The notes under the pieces were generated by a model. The model did not search any database, was not told where the DNA came from, and saw nothing but the letters and a program-made list of their open reading frames with translations. Positions 26,628-35,647 of a stretch of 64,000 bases of DNA are shown in pieces; within the stretch, counting starts at the first letter, position 1, and every line of letters starts with the position of its first letter. The translations under genes were made by a program, and so were the position numbers. The stretch covers positions 248,001 through 312,000 of the forward strand of contig NZ_CP070969.1 of the NCBI RefSeq assembly GCF_017086365.1. The letters are read 5' to 3'. This DNA is from Paenibacillus tianjinensis. Lineage in GTDB: Bacteria; Bacillota; Bacilli; Paenibacillales; Paenibacillaceae.

Positions 26628-26779
26628 CCTGATCAGAAGCATGTGCCTTGCCAAACAATTGTTCATAAAGTTCTGATGAAGAACAGGCCTGCACAAGCAA
26701 AGTGCTGCCATACTACAAGTCTGTGCGGGTCCCTAATTAGCTGTAAATTAAATGCGGTACAACTTGGCGAAAGATTTGC

Positions 26780-26808
26780 TTGTCGCTTCGGGGGACTTGG
26801 AGTATACT
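26780..26808 (+). promoter_or_regulatory. Promoter of iolG-iolB
   Basis: TTGTCG and TATACT are 17 bases apart, and the operator lies 11 bases downstream of the -10. Confidence 0.65.
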
Positions 26809-26819
26809 GATCACGGGAG

Positions 26820-26837
26820 AGGTTAAGCGCTTACCCT
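26820..26837. promoter_or_regulatory. LacI-type operator before iolG
   Basis: AGGTTAAGCGCTTACCCT is built on the AAGCGCTT centre typical of LacI-family sites and covers the early transcribed region. The identical 18 bases recur at 30842-30859 before iolC. The LacI gene lying between the two blocks is the likely binder. Confidence 0.75.
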
Positions 26838-26856
26838 CTGAGGAGGATAAGCGAAT

Positions 26857-27882
26857 ATGGTAAAACCAATCGTAGTTGGCATTATCGGCGCCGGAAGAAT
26901 CGGCCGCCTGCATGCGCATAATCTGCGCGTGATGCCGTCGTTTACACTGAAGTCAATTGCGGAGGCTGTAGTGAGCGAGGATTTGCTGGCCTGGGCGGAG
27001 AGCCGCGGCCTTGGCCCGGTGTTCGTGGAGGCGGAAGACATTCTGAATGATCCGGAGATCGAGGCGGTGTTCATCTGTACACCAACAGATACCCATGCCA
27101 CCTGGATTGAGCGGGCCGCCCGCGCCGGGAAGCATATTTTCTGCGAGAAGCCGATCAGCCTGTCGCCCCAGCAGACCAGCCGGGCGCTGCAGATTGCAGA
27201 GGAAGCGGGTGTGCTGCTTCAGGTCGGCTTCAACCGCCGGATGGACCCGAGCTTCCGTAAGCTCAAGCAGCTGGTCCAGTCAGGAGAGCTGGGCAGTCCG
27301 CATATTGTGAAGATCACTTCACGTGATCCGCAGCCTCCTGGCGAGGCTTATGTCCGCTCTTCCGGCGGAATGTTCATGGATATGACGATCCACGATTTTG
27401 ATATGGCCCGCTACCTGATGGGCGAGGAAGTGGTTGAAGTGTACACCCGGGGCGCCAATCTGGTCGATCCGATGTTCGGACGCTGCGAAGACGTGGACAC
27501 GGCTGTAATTACGCTGACCTTCGCCAGTGGCGCGATCTGCGTGATTGATAACAGCCGGAAGGCGGTCTATGGCTATGATCAGCGGGTCGAGGTGTTCGGC
27601 TCGCTCGGCTCAGCCACTGCCGACAATTGCCGCCCGACGACAGTAGAGGTATCCACTGCAGCATCGGTCACACGTGATCAGCCGCTGCATTTCTTCCTGG
27701 AGCGGTATAACCAGGCCTTCACGGATGAGGTTGCCGCGTTTGCCCAGGCGGTTCGCTTGCAAGAGCCAATCATTTGCAGCGGTATTGACGGGCAGCAGGC
27801 GGAACGCATTGCCGAAGCAGCAAAAGAATCGCACCGCACCGGGCTTCCGGTTAAGTTGCAACATGGTTCGCCGACAGCGTAA
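26857..27882 (+). CDS. iolG: Inositol 2-dehydrogenase (Gfo/Idh/MocA family)
   Basis: The 341-residue protein has AGGAGG upstream of its ATG. The N-terminal Rossmann domain opens VVGIIGAGRIGRLHAHNL. CEKPISL holds the active-site Lys, and GFNRRMDPSF and GGMFMDMTIHDFDMARYL are hallmarks of inositol dehydrogenases. It oxidises myo-inositol to 2-keto-myo-inositol with NAD. It is followed by iolB after about 47 bases, and the other inositol enzymes lie 3 kb downstream, which supports the assignment over other sugar dehydrogenases of the same fold. Expression is controlled from the promoter/operator at 26780-26837. Confidence 0.9.
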   Translation: MVKPIVVGIIGAGRIGRLHAHNLRVMPSFTLKSIAEAVVSEDLLAWAESRGLGPVFVEAEDILNDPEIEAVFICTPTDTHATWIERAARAGKHIFCEKPISLSPQQTSRALQIAEEAGVLLQVGFNRRMDPSFRKLKQLVQSGELGSPHIVKITSRDPQPPGEAYVRSSGGMFMDMTIHDFDMARYLMGEEVVEVYTRGANLVDPMFGRCEDVDTAVITLTFASGAICVIDNSRKAVYGYDQRVEVFGSLGSATADNCRPTTVEVSTAASVTRDQPLHFFLERYNQAFTDEVAAFAQAVRLQEPIICSGIDGQQAERIAEAAKESHRTGLPVKLQHGSPTA

Positions 27883-27929
27883 GTCTTGTAAACGGATGCA
27901 CATTCTAAAGACAGAGGAGACCGGTGAAG

Positions 27930-28760
27930 ATGCCAGATTTAATCGTTAAGGCTGGAGCGCCCGGCAAGGATGGACTTGTGGCGGCCGTGAGCAAGGAGAG
28001 CGCAGGGTGGAAATATGTAGGTTTTGAGGTATACCAGCTGCAGGCTGGGGAGCTGCTTACCCGCAGCGCGGAAGGGAATGAAGTCTGCCTGGTGCTGCTG
28101 TCGGGCAAAGCGGACGTAAAGGTAGATGGTGAAGTTTTCGCTGATATCGGCGAGCGGATGTCTGTATTCGAGGATATGCCGCCGTATGCGGTGTACGTTC
28201 CGGCAGGAGGGCAATATGAAGTTACTGCCCTAACGGAACTGGAGCTGGGTGTCTGTCTTGCTCCGGCAACGGGCAAATATCCTCCGCGGCTGATCACCCC
28301 GTCCGATGCAGTATCCGAGGATCGCGGCTCCGGCAGTATGTCACGGCGGGTGGTCAATATTCTTCCTGAGCAGAGTGAAGCCGAGAGCCTGCTGGTTGTT
28401 GAAGTGCGCACGAGCGGGGGCAACTGGTCCAGCTATCCTCCGCATAAGCATGACCAGGATAATCTGCCGGCAGAATCTTATCTGGAAGAAACGTATTATC
28501 ACCGGGTAAACCCCGCCCACGGCTTTGTGGTGCAGCGGGTATACAGTGACGATAGAAGCCTTGATGAGACGATGGCCGTAACGGATCGCTGCATTGTGCT
28601 CGTTCCGGAAGGCTACCATCCGGTATCCGCCCCGCCGGGCTACGATTCTTATTATCTGAATGTAATGGCAGGTCCGGTCCGTACTTGGGTCTTCCATAAC
28701 GACCCGGAGCATGAGTGGCTATTCGGGGCGCAGCAGCAACGCCCGGACAAACAGGAATAA
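27930..28760 (+). CDS. iolB: 5-deoxy-glucuronate isomerase
   Basis: The 276-residue protein is started at ATG 27930, ten bases after AGGAG; a GTG two codons earlier is possible. It has the double cupin arrangement of IolB, with the metal-binding stretch SSYPPHKHDQDNLPAESYLE, followed by ETYYHRVNPAHGFVVQRVY and VPEGYHPVSAPPGYDSYYLN. It converts 5-deoxy-glucuronate to 2-deoxy-5-keto-gluconate in inositol breakdown, between the IolD and IolC steps. It is cotranscribed with iolG and closed by the terminator at 28775. Confidence 0.94.
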   Translation: MPDLIVKAGAPGKDGLVAAVSKESAGWKYVGFEVYQLQAGELLTRSAEGNEVCLVLLSGKADVKVDGEVFADIGERMSVFEDMPPYAVYVPAGGQYEVTALTELELGVCLAPATGKYPPRLITPSDAVSEDRGSGSMSRRVVNILPEQSEAESLLVVEVRTSGGNWSSYPPHKHDQDNLPAESYLEETYYHRVNPAHGFVVQRVYSDDRSLDETMAVTDRCIVLVPEGYHPVSAPPGYDSYYLNVMAGPVRTWVFHNDPEHEWLFGAQQQRPDKQE

Positions 28761-28774
28761 TCAAGGCAGATCCA

Positions 28775-28808
28775 AGAGGGGCTTCCGGAATGGCGGAGGC
28801 CCCTCTTT
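28775..28808 (+). terminator. Terminator after iolB
   Basis: AGAGGGGCTTCC pairs with GGAGGCCCCTCT and is followed by TTTGC. It separates iolGB from the regulator gene. Confidence 0.75.
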
Positions 28809-28891
28809 GCGTAATCTGATGACGATCTGTGGACAACTGCACGGCTTCATAGACACCGTCTGGCGAGTTCCCTATAATCTATATAAAAGGT

Positions 28892-28925
28892 AGGAGTGCG
28901 GAGGGGGAGTTTGGAACTGGAGGAG
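28892..28925 (+). repeat. Partial copy of the structured repeat at 2459
   Basis: GGAGTGCGGAGGGGGAGTTT and the following GGAACTGGAGGAG match the opening of the 2459-2612 block with few changes. The inverted-repeat half seen there is missing here, so this copy is truncated. It lies about 95 bases before the LacI gene. Confidence 0.55.
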
Positions 28926-29018
28926 CCGCAGTTACGACCAGTACCCTAATATGAAAGTCTAAAGTTCCACTTATAACAGGTATAAGATTGCATGAACGCA
29001 AAGGCGGGCTTACTAACG

Positions 29019-30029
29019 ATGAAACCTACGATATATGATGTGGCACGGGAAGCGGGAGTCTCGATCGCTACGGTGTCCAAGGTATTGAACAAGAGCGGGC
29101 GGATTAGCGACAAGACGCGGGAGAAAGTGGGCCGGGTCATGGAGGAGCTGAATTATCAGCCGAGTCTGGTAGCCTCTGCGCTGACGAGCCGAAGGACAGG
29201 AACGATTGGGCTGATGATTCCGGATATCGCCAATCCATTTTTTGCAGAGGCAGCACGCAGTATTGAAGATTACGCACAGGAACAGGGGAGCGACTTAATC
29301 GTGTGCAGTACGGACCGGAACGACGAGAAGGCGGCCAGATATATCTCGCTGCTCTTGCGCAAGCGGGTGGACGGTCTAATCATTGCTTCCCATACTGGCA
29401 ATCCTGACATGATCCGCCGCCTGCTGGCTGATCATGTGCCGCTAGTGCTGTTCTCGGCGGATATCCGCATGATGGAGAGCAACTCTGTTACGGTGGATGA
29501 TTACAAAGGCGGCTATCAGGCGACAGAATATTTGCTGTCCTTAGGGCATCGCAAACTGGGCATTATATCCGACAATTTGCCGGGGAGCAAGCTGCGTGCT
29601 GAGGGTTTCCTGGATGCGCTGAAGGCGGCGGGTATCCCCTTCGACAATCCGGCGAATATCACGCATACTTCGGCTACGCTTGAGAACGGCCGCAAAGCTG
29701 CCGCCGCAATGCTGGGCCAGACAGAGGCGGAGCGGCCAACAGCAGTGTTCGCCTGCAACGACCTGCTCGCTATCGGGGTATTGAAGGAGGCGCGCAGCGC
29801 GGGTCTGTCCATTCCCCGGGATCTGTCCGTAGTGGGCTTTGACAATACGATGCTGGCAGACATTTGCCATCCCACTTTAACCAGCATTGCCCAGCCCCTG
29901 CGCGAGATGACGGAGCAGGCCATGATTCTGCTGAACCAAGCCATCGACAACCCGGAGATGCCGAGGCGCAAAATCATGCTGATGCCTGAGCTGGTTGTCC
30001 GTCATTCCACGGGTCCGGTACCGGGTTGA
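29019..30029 (+). CDS. LacI-family repressor, probably of the iol genes
   Basis: The 336-residue protein is started at ATG 29019 so that the helix-turn-helix (IYDVAREAGVSIATVSKVLN) begins at residue 4, as is usual. An ATG at 28992 has no ribosome site. The periplasmic-binding-type sensor domain follows (TGTIGLMIPDIANPFFAEAA, VFACNDLLAIGVLKEA, VVGFDN). It lies between iolGB and iolCADE, both of which carry the same operator, so it most likely represses them until an inositol intermediate binds. In Bacillus subtilis this job is done by the DeoR-type IolR, so the regulator type differs. No operator is seen before its own gene. Confidence 0.88.
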   Translation: MKPTIYDVAREAGVSIATVSKVLNKSGRISDKTREKVGRVMEELNYQPSLVASALTSRRTGTIGLMIPDIANPFFAEAARSIEDYAQEQGSDLIVCSTDRNDEKAARYISLLLRKRVDGLIIASHTGNPDMIRRLLADHVPLVLFSADIRMMESNSVTVDDYKGGYQATEYLLSLGHRKLGIISDNLPGSKLRAEGFLDALKAAGIPFDNPANITHTSATLENGRKAAAAMLGQTEAERPTAVFACNDLLAIGVLKEARSAGLSIPRDLSVVGFDNTMLADICHPTLTSIAQPLREMTEQAMILLNQAIDNPEMPRRKIMLMPELVVRHSTGPVPG

Positions 30030-30061
30030 AAGAGAAAGATATCTTAAGGAGTTGGGCGTAG

Positions 30062-30685
30062 GTGTCAATCCATGAGAAGGTACAACAGTGGGAACGGGAA
30101 GAGGGCGTCAGGCTCTTTCAAAATCTCGGTCTGCCCCGTAATGCGGCGATTTTAGATTATGGGTGTGGATTTGGTCATTATTCAATAGCCGCTTCAAGGT
30201 TTCTGGGAGGCAAGGACGGACAGGTATATGCAGTAGATATCAATAAGGATTGCCTGAAACATGTTTCTAAGGTAGCTGATGAGGAAGGTCTGGTAAATAT
30301 TATAGCTGCCGGAGGGAACAAGGATTATAGCTTTAACTTTTCAAATGATTTTTTTGACATGATTATGTTCTATGACCTCTTGCATGGCGATGGATTTCAT
30401 AGATTTACCCTGTATGAAGAGGCTTCAAGAACTCTGAAAAAAGGGGGAATCTTGTCGATTCTGCCGTTCCATCTGTCAAACTTCCGGGATAAGGAAGGAA
30501 AGAAAAAAAGCTACTCCTACCGTAAATTGGTCTTGGAAGCTCAAGAATATGGGTTTACGGAAATCAGCGAAAAGCCGCTGGGCATTCATTTTGAGAAATA
30601 TCACAGCGCATATTATATAAATAAAGGCGGAGTTGAATTCGAGAATTTGGAAAGAGCAGAAATTTTGAATTTGCAAAAAAACTAA
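30062..30685 (+). CDS. SAM-dependent methyltransferase, class I
   Basis: The 207-residue protein starts at GTG 30062, with AAGGAG ten bases upstream. The SAM-binding motif I is ILDYGCGFGHYS, followed by YAVDINKDCL and a later MIMFYDLLHG that replaces the usual motif IV. The substrate is unknown. It begins 32 bases after the LacI gene and so may share its transcript, then ends at its own terminator. Its sequence is visibly richer in A and T than the surrounding iol genes, and it splits the pathway cluster, both of which suggest it was acquired later. No inositol step needs a methyltransferase. Confidence 0.85.
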   Translation: MSIHEKVQQWEREEGVRLFQNLGLPRNAAILDYGCGFGHYSIAASRFLGGKDGQVYAVDINKDCLKHVSKVADEEGLVNIIAAGGNKDYSFNFSNDFFDMIMFYDLLHGDGFHRFTLYEEASRTLKKGGILSILPFHLSNFRDKEGKKKSYSYRKLVLEAQEYGFTEISEKPLGIHFEKYHSAYYINKGGVEFENLERAEILNLQKN

Positions 30686-30716
30686 GGTTCAAGTCCATAA
30701 GCTTGGCACCTGAAAG

Positions 30717-30746
30717 GCCAGTCTAGTACATAGACTGGCTTGTTTG
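30717..30746 (+). terminator. Terminator after the methyltransferase gene
   Basis: GCCAGTCTA pairs perfectly with TAGACTGGC around GTACA, followed by TTGTTTG. Confidence 0.85.
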
Positions 30747-30799
30747 CGTGTCTTGTAGGGCTGTCGTGCAAGTGTGATGATAGCGCTTCAAATTGAGGA

Positions 30800-30828
30800 T
30801 TGCCAAACCTGAACTTCTAAACTATACT
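30800..30828 (+). promoter_or_regulatory. Promoter of iolC-iolA-iolD-iolE
   Basis: TTGCCA and TATACT are separated by 17 bases, a strong vegetative match and nearly the same as the iolG promoter. A half-operator-like TAGCGCTTCA lies just upstream at 30781. Confidence 0.75.
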
Positions 30829-30841
30829 AAAGGGGAAAATC

Positions 30842-30859
30842 AGGTTAAGCGCTTACCCT
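30842..30859. promoter_or_regulatory. LacI-type operator before iolC
   Basis: AGGTTAAGCGCTTACCCT is identical over 18 bases to the operator at 26820 and sits 13 bases past the -10, the same layout as at iolG. Confidence 0.78.
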
Positions 30860-30947
30860 TCCCCGTAATGATTTGTATTGTAATTAAAGAACCGGCTGTA
30901 GTTGTTCCGGTCCCTTTTCTCTGAAGCTTTTTCAAGGAGGCGTCACT

Positions 30948-31955
30948 ATGAACGGTTTACAGTTTGATTCCGCACGGCCGCTGGACTTAATCGCCGTCGG
31001 CCGGCTCTGCATTGACCTCAACGCCAATGAAACCGGCAGACCTATGGAAGAGACCATGACCTTCACCAAATATGTCGGCGGCTCGCCTGCCAATATCGTA
31101 ATCGGCACGGCCCGGCTGGGCCTGCGCACCGGCTTCATCGGCAAACTTGCCGATGACCAGATGGGCCGGTTTATCCGCACCTATCTGCAGAACAATGGCA
31201 TTGATGACAGCCAGGTGAGTGTGGACCGGACCGGTGCGGTGACGGGGCTTGCTTTTACAGAAATTAAGAGTCCGCAGGAATGCAGCATTCTGATGTACCG
31301 GGATCATGTGGCGGATCTGCTGCTGAATACGGGGGAAATCTCGGAGGATTACATCCGGCAGGCCAAGGCGCTGCTGATCTCCGGCACCGCTCTGGCGCAG
31401 AGCCCCTCCCGTGAGGCAGTGTTTCTGGCACTGGAGTTTGCCCGCAAGCATAACGTAACTGTATTTTTTGATCTGGATTACCGCCCGTATACCTGGAAAT
31501 CGGCCGCAGAGACGGCCGTCTACTATAATCTGGCTGCCGAGAAATGCCACTGCATCATCGGTACCCGCGAGGAATTCAATATGATGGAGAGCCTGTACAA
31601 TGTGGCTGACGAAGACGATGAAAGAACGGCCAGCCGCTGGTTCTCGCATCAGGCGAAGCTGGTTGTCATCAAGCATGGCGGCAGCGGCTCGATCTCTTAT
31701 ACAGCAGACGGGCAGAGCCACCGGAGCGGTATTTTTCCGGCCAAGGTACTGAAAACGTTCGGCGCCGGCGATTCTTATGCCTCCGCCTTCATCCACAGCC
31801 TGATGCACGGCGACAGTGTCAGTGAAGCCATGCGACGCGGCAGTGCTTCGGCCTCCATCGTCATCTCCCGCCACAGCTGCTCGGACGCGATGCCGACCCT
31901 GGAGGAATTGGAAGCGTTCTTACTGGCAAATGAGGAGATTACTTCAGGCGCTTAG
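30948..31955 (+). CDS. iolC: 5-dehydro-2-deoxygluconokinase
   Basis: The 335-residue PfkB-family kinase has CAAGGAGG upstream of its ATG. The N-terminal part has AVGRLCIDLNANE and YVGGSPANIVIGTARLG, and the C-terminal signature KTFGAGDSYASAFIHSLM contains the catalytic Asp of GAGD. It phosphorylates 2-deoxy-5-keto-gluconate in inositol catabolism. It is the first gene of the second iol block. The aldolase that would act on its product (IolJ) is not in the window. Confidence 0.93.
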   Translation: MNGLQFDSARPLDLIAVGRLCIDLNANETGRPMEETMTFTKYVGGSPANIVIGTARLGLRTGFIGKLADDQMGRFIRTYLQNNGIDDSQVSVDRTGAVTGLAFTEIKSPQECSILMYRDHVADLLLNTGEISEDYIRQAKALLISGTALAQSPSREAVFLALEFARKHNVTVFFDLDYRPYTWKSAAETAVYYNLAAEKCHCIIGTREEFNMMESLYNVADEDDERTASRWFSHQAKLVVIKHGGSGSISYTADGQSHRSGIFPAKVLKTFGAGDSYASAFIHSLMHGDSVSEAMRRGSASASIVISRHSCSDAMPTLEELEAFLLANEEITSGA

Positions 31956-32090
31956 TGAGAAGGGCGGAAGCCGCGGATGCACCTGAGACAGCGGAAGGAT
32001 CCGAAGCCGCAGGCAAAGTCAATCGTATCGCACAGCGGTGCAGCAATACTTTAGCAGCAGTACATCATTAGAGCCGAGGGAGTGGACAGA

Positions 32091-33551
32091 ATGGCAGAGC
32101 AAACCGTGGAAGTACTGAACAACTATATAGACGGGCAATGGGTAGAGGCGGATACGAAGCTGACAGAGCTGGTATTTAATCCGGCCACTGGTGAGGAGCT
32201 GGCCAGAGTTCCGTTGTCCGGCAGAGCCGATGTTGAACGGGCTGTGGCGGCAGCGAAAGCGGCTTTTGCCGACTGGTCCAAAACGCCGGTGCCGCGCAGA
32301 GCACGGATTTTATTCAAATATCAGCAGCTGCTCGTGAACCATTGGGAGGAACTGGCGGAAACCATTACACTGGAGAACGGAAAAAGCTTCAAAGAAGCCT
32401 ACGGCGAGGTACAGCGCGGCATCGAGTGTGTTGAGTTCGCGGCTGGTGCGCCAACGCTGATGATGGGCCGGCAGCTGCCGGATATTGCGACAGGCATTGA
32501 GTCCGGGATGTACCGCTATCCCATCGGGGTGGTCGGCGGGATTACACCGTTTAATTTTCCGATGATGGTGCCCTGCTGGATGTTCCCGCTGGCTATTGCC
32601 TGCGGCAACACCTTTGTGCTGAAGCCCTCGGAGCGTACCCCGCTGCTGGCGGCGCGCCTAGTTGAACTGCTGGCGGAAGCCGGACTGCCGAAAGGTGTGC
32701 TCAATATCGTTAACGGTGCGCATGAGGTGGTCAACGGGCTGCTGGAGCATCCCGATGTGAAGGCGGTTTCTTTTGTCGGATCGCAGCCGGTGGCTGAATA
32801 TGTCTACCAAAAAGGAACAGCCCACCTGAAGCGGGTTCAGGCGCTGGCCGGGGCAAAGAATCATTCCATCGTCCTGGCAGACGCGAACCTTGAGGCTTCC
32901 GCCAACCAGATTGTGAATGCCGCCTTCGGCTCAGCCGGAGAGCGCTGCATGGCTTGCTCTGTAGTGACGGTGCAGGAGGAGGTTGCCGATGAGCTGATCC
33001 GGGTTCTGCTGCGTGAATGCGATGGTATGACTATCGGTAACGGGCTGGATGAGGATACATTTCTCGGACCGGTCATCCGCCAAGGCCATAAGGACAAAAC
33101 CGCCGCTTACATTGATCAGGGTGTGGCTGAAGGAGCGAAGCTGCTCAGAGATGGCCGGGAAGATGCTGCCGTGCAGGGACAGGGTTATTTTATCGGGCCG
33201 ACGGTGTTTGACGGGGTGACCCGGGAGATGAAGATCTGGCAGGAGGAAATTTTTGCGCCTGTGCTGTCCGTAATACGGGTCAAAAATGTGGAAGAGGCGG
33301 TGGAGATCGCCAATAGCTCGCGTTTTGCCAACGGGGCTTGTATTTTTACGAATGACGGCGGGAAAGTACGCTATTTCCGGGAGCATATCGAGTCAGGTAT
33401 GCTGGGGGTGAATGTCGGGGTACCGGCGCCAATGGCCTTCTTCCCCTTCTCCGGCTGGAAGGATTCCTTCTACGGTGATCTTCATGCGAACGGAAGCGAC
33501 GGGGTTGAATTCTACACACGCAAAAAGGTCGTTACTGCCCGCTGGCAGTAG
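32091..33551 (+). CDS. iolA: (Methyl)malonate-semialdehyde dehydrogenase
   Basis: The 486-residue enzyme starts at ATG 32091, with GGGAG eight bases upstream. It shows the CoA-acylating aldehyde dehydrogenase pattern: [20 protein letters not shown], the catalytic Cys286 in SAGERCMAC, and [19 protein letters not shown], typical of MmsA/IolA. It turns malonate semialdehyde, the end product of inositol breakdown, into acetyl-CoA and carbon dioxide. It lies between iolC and iolD in one transcription unit. The 135 bases before it hold nothing clear. Confidence 0.94.
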   Translation: MAEQTVEVLNNYIDGQWVEADTKLTELVFNPATGEELARVPLSGRADVERAVAAAKAAFADWSKTPVPRRARILFKYQQLLVNHWEELAETITLENGKSFKEAYGEVQRGIECVEFAAGAPTLMMGRQLPDIATGIESGMYRYPIGVVGGITPFNFPMMVPCWMFPLAIACGNTFVLKPSERTPLLAARLVELLAEAGLPKGVLNIVNGAHEVVNGLLEHPDVKAVSFVGSQPVAEYVYQKGTAHLKRVQALAGAKNHSIVLADANLEASANQIVNAAFGSAGERCMACSVVTVQEEVADELIRVLLRECDGMTIGNGLDEDTFLGPVIRQGHKDKTAAYIDQGVAEGAKLLRDGREDAAVQGQGYFIGPTVFDGVTREMKIWQEEIFAPVLSVIRVKNVEEAVEIANSSRFANGACIFTNDGGKVRYFREHIESGMLGVNVGVPAPMAFFPFSGWKDSFYGDLHANGSDGVEFYTRKKVVTARWQ

Positions 33552-33574
33552 AACAGGCGAAGGGAGGAAATGAA

Positions 33575-35614
33575 GTGGAGCGAATCCAATTAACAACGGC
33601 GCAGGCGCTGGTAAAATTCCTGGATCAGCAGTATGTGGACTTTGGCAGTGGCCCGGAACGCTTCATCCATGGCATATTCACCCTCTTTGGCCATGGCAAC
33701 GTACTCGGAATGGGGGAGGCGCTGCAGGAAGCGCCGGGCGGGCTGACGGTCTACCAGGGCCGGAACGAGCAGGGGATGGTGCATGCGGCGACCGCATTTG
33801 CCAAGCAGAGCCGCAGGCGGCGGATTATGGCCTGCACCGCTTCCGTAGGGCCGGGTTCAGCAAATATGCTGACGGCTGCCGCGACGGCAACGGCGAATCA
33901 GATTCCTGTTCTGCTGCTTCCCGGTGACACCTTTGCCACCCGCCAGCCTGACCCGGTGCTGCAGCAGATGGAGCATACCTACAATCTCTCGATTACAGTC
34001 AATGACGCCTTCAAGGCGGTGAGCAAATATTGGGATCGGATTTCCCGGCCGGAGCAGCTGATGACGGCACTGCTGAACGCGATGCGTGTGCTGACCGATC
34101 CGGCCGATACCGGGGCGGTTACGATCGCACTGCCGCAGGATGTGCAGGGGGAAGCGTGGGATTATCCGCTGGAGTTCTTCAAGCGGCGGGTCCACCGGGT
34201 CGCTCCGCGGCTGCCCCGCCCGGATGAGATCGCTGCGGCTGTTGAGCTGATTGCGAGCAAACAGCGGCCTTTGCTGATCTGCGGAGGCGGGGTCCGGTAT
34301 AGTGACGCCGGAGCTGAGCTTCGCGCTTTTGCAGAGAAATTCGCCATCCCCTTTGGGGAGACGCAGGCTGGAAAAAGCGCAGTGACCAGCAGCTTTGCCT
34401 ACAATCTCGGCGGCATAGGCGTCACCGGCAATGGCTGTGCCAATATGCTGGCTCAGGAGGCTGATCTGGTAATCGGTGTCGGCACCCGGTTTACGGACTT
34501 CACTACAGGCTCGAAGAGCCTGTTCACACATCCTGAGGTGGAGTTTCTGACGCTCAACGCCTCACCTTACCATGCAGCCAAACTGGATGCGCTGGCTGTG
34601 GTCTGTGACGCTGCAGAAGGCCTGAAAGCATTATCTGCTGCTCTGGAGGAACGTGGGTACCGCTCTGCTTATACGGATGAAATCACCTGGGCAAAGCAGG
34701 CGTGGGAAGCGGAGAGAACCCGTCTGGCTGGCGTGGAGTATACGGGGATAAAGGGTAGTTTGAAGGCGGGGGGCACGAAGGAAGCCGGTGTGTTGGATGG
34801 TGTGAAGGATGCCGGTACGATGGAGGATGGCGTGAAGGAAGCGGACCGCCCGGCGGATTCATTCGTGCCGGAAATTGCCGGACATCTCGATGAAAGGCTA
34901 CCCGAGTATGCGGAAGCGCTGAATACTTCGCTGGCGCAGACTCAGGTGCTCGCAATACTTAATGAATATATCCCTGAGGACGCCATCGTCATCGGAGCAG
35001 CCGGCAGCCTGCCGGGCGATATGCAGCGGATGTGGAATTCGGCTGTGCCGGATACTTACCATATGGAATACGGATTTTCGTGCATGGGGTATGAGATCGC
35101 CGGTGCACTCGGCATCAAATTGGCCGAACCGGAGCGGGAAGTATACGCCCTGGTCGGAGACGGCAGCTATCAGATGCTGCATTCGGAGCTGGTAACGAGT
35201 CTGCAGGAGAACAAGAAGATCAACGTTATCCTGCTCGACAATGCAGGCTTCGGCTGCATCAACAATCTGCAGATGGAACAGGGTCTGGGCAGCATGGCGA
35301 CAGAATTCCGCCACCGCGGCCAAGACGGCCGGCTGAGCGGCGAACTGATGGTCATCGACTATGCTGCCAGTGCTGCCGGTTATGGGGTCAAGACTTTCCG
35401 GGCGGCGACCGTGGAAGAGCTGCGTAATGCTCTGACAGAAGCTCGGGCGGCAGACCGGTCCACGCTGATCGACATCAAGGTGCTGCCTAAGACAATGACA
35501 CACGGTTATGGAGCCTGGTGGCATGTCGGTGTACCGGAAGTGTCGGGCAGCGAAGCCGTGCAGGCTGCCTACGTGCAGAAACAAGGACAGCTGGAGAAGG
35601 CACGCAGTTATTGA
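33575..35614 (+). CDS. iolD: Trihydroxycyclohexane-dione hydrolase (ThDP enzyme)
   Basis: The 679-residue protein starts at GTG 33575, with GGGAGG seven bases upstream. It has the three-domain layout of thiamine-diphosphate enzymes: an N-terminal PYR domain with [14 protein letters not shown], a central domain, and a C-terminal PP domain with [34 protein letters not shown] is typical of IolD. It opens the inositol ring by hydrolysing the dione to 5-deoxy-glucuronate. It is about 40 residues longer than Bacillus IolD. The excess is a low-complexity stretch near residues 393-430 ([18 protein letters not shown] and on), made of degenerate repeats in the linker before the PP domain. Confidence 0.94.
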   Translation: MERIQLTTAQALVKFLDQQYVDFGSGPERFIHGIFTLFGHGNVLGMGEALQEAPGGLTVYQGRNEQGMVHAATAFAKQSRRRRIMACTASVGPGSANMLTAAATATANQIPVLLLPGDTFATRQPDPVLQQMEHTYNLSITVNDAFKAVSKYWDRISRPEQLMTALLNAMRVLTDPADTGAVTIALPQDVQGEAWDYPLEFFKRRVHRVAPRLPRPDEIAAAVELIASKQRPLLICGGGVRYSDAGAELRAFAEKFAIPFGETQAGKSAVTSSFAYNLGGIGVTGNGCANMLAQEADLVIGVGTRFTDFTTGSKSLFTHPEVEFLTLNASPYHAAKLDALAVVCDAAEGLKALSAALEERGYRSAYTDEITWAKQAWEAERTRLAGVEYTGIKGSLKAGGTKEAGVLDGVKDAGTMEDGVKEADRPADSFVPEIAGHLDERLPEYAEALNTSLAQTQVLAILNEYIPEDAIVIGAAGSLPGDMQRMWNSAVPDTYHMEYGFSCMGYEIAGALGIKLAEPEREVYALVGDGSYQMLHSELVTSLQENKKINVILLDNAGFGCINNLQMEQGLGSMATEFRHRGQDGRLSGELMVIDYAASAAGYGVKTFRAATVEELRNALTEARAADRSTLIDIKVLPKTMTHGYGAWWHVGVPEVSGSEAVQAAYVQKQGQLEKARSY

Positions 35615-35647
35615 AAGTGTATTAGCACAGAGGGAGGGGTAGTACCG

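Noticed and set aside
26437..26640. CRISPR array, considered because of repeated palindromic units
   Set aside because: The units differ from each other, there are no regular unique spacers and no cas genes. The whole 200-base block is itself repeated.
30781..30794. cre site upstream of the iolC promoter
   Set aside because: TGATAGCGCTTCAA fails at two defined positions and lies upstream of the -35. It is better explained as a half-site related to the LacI operator, if anything.
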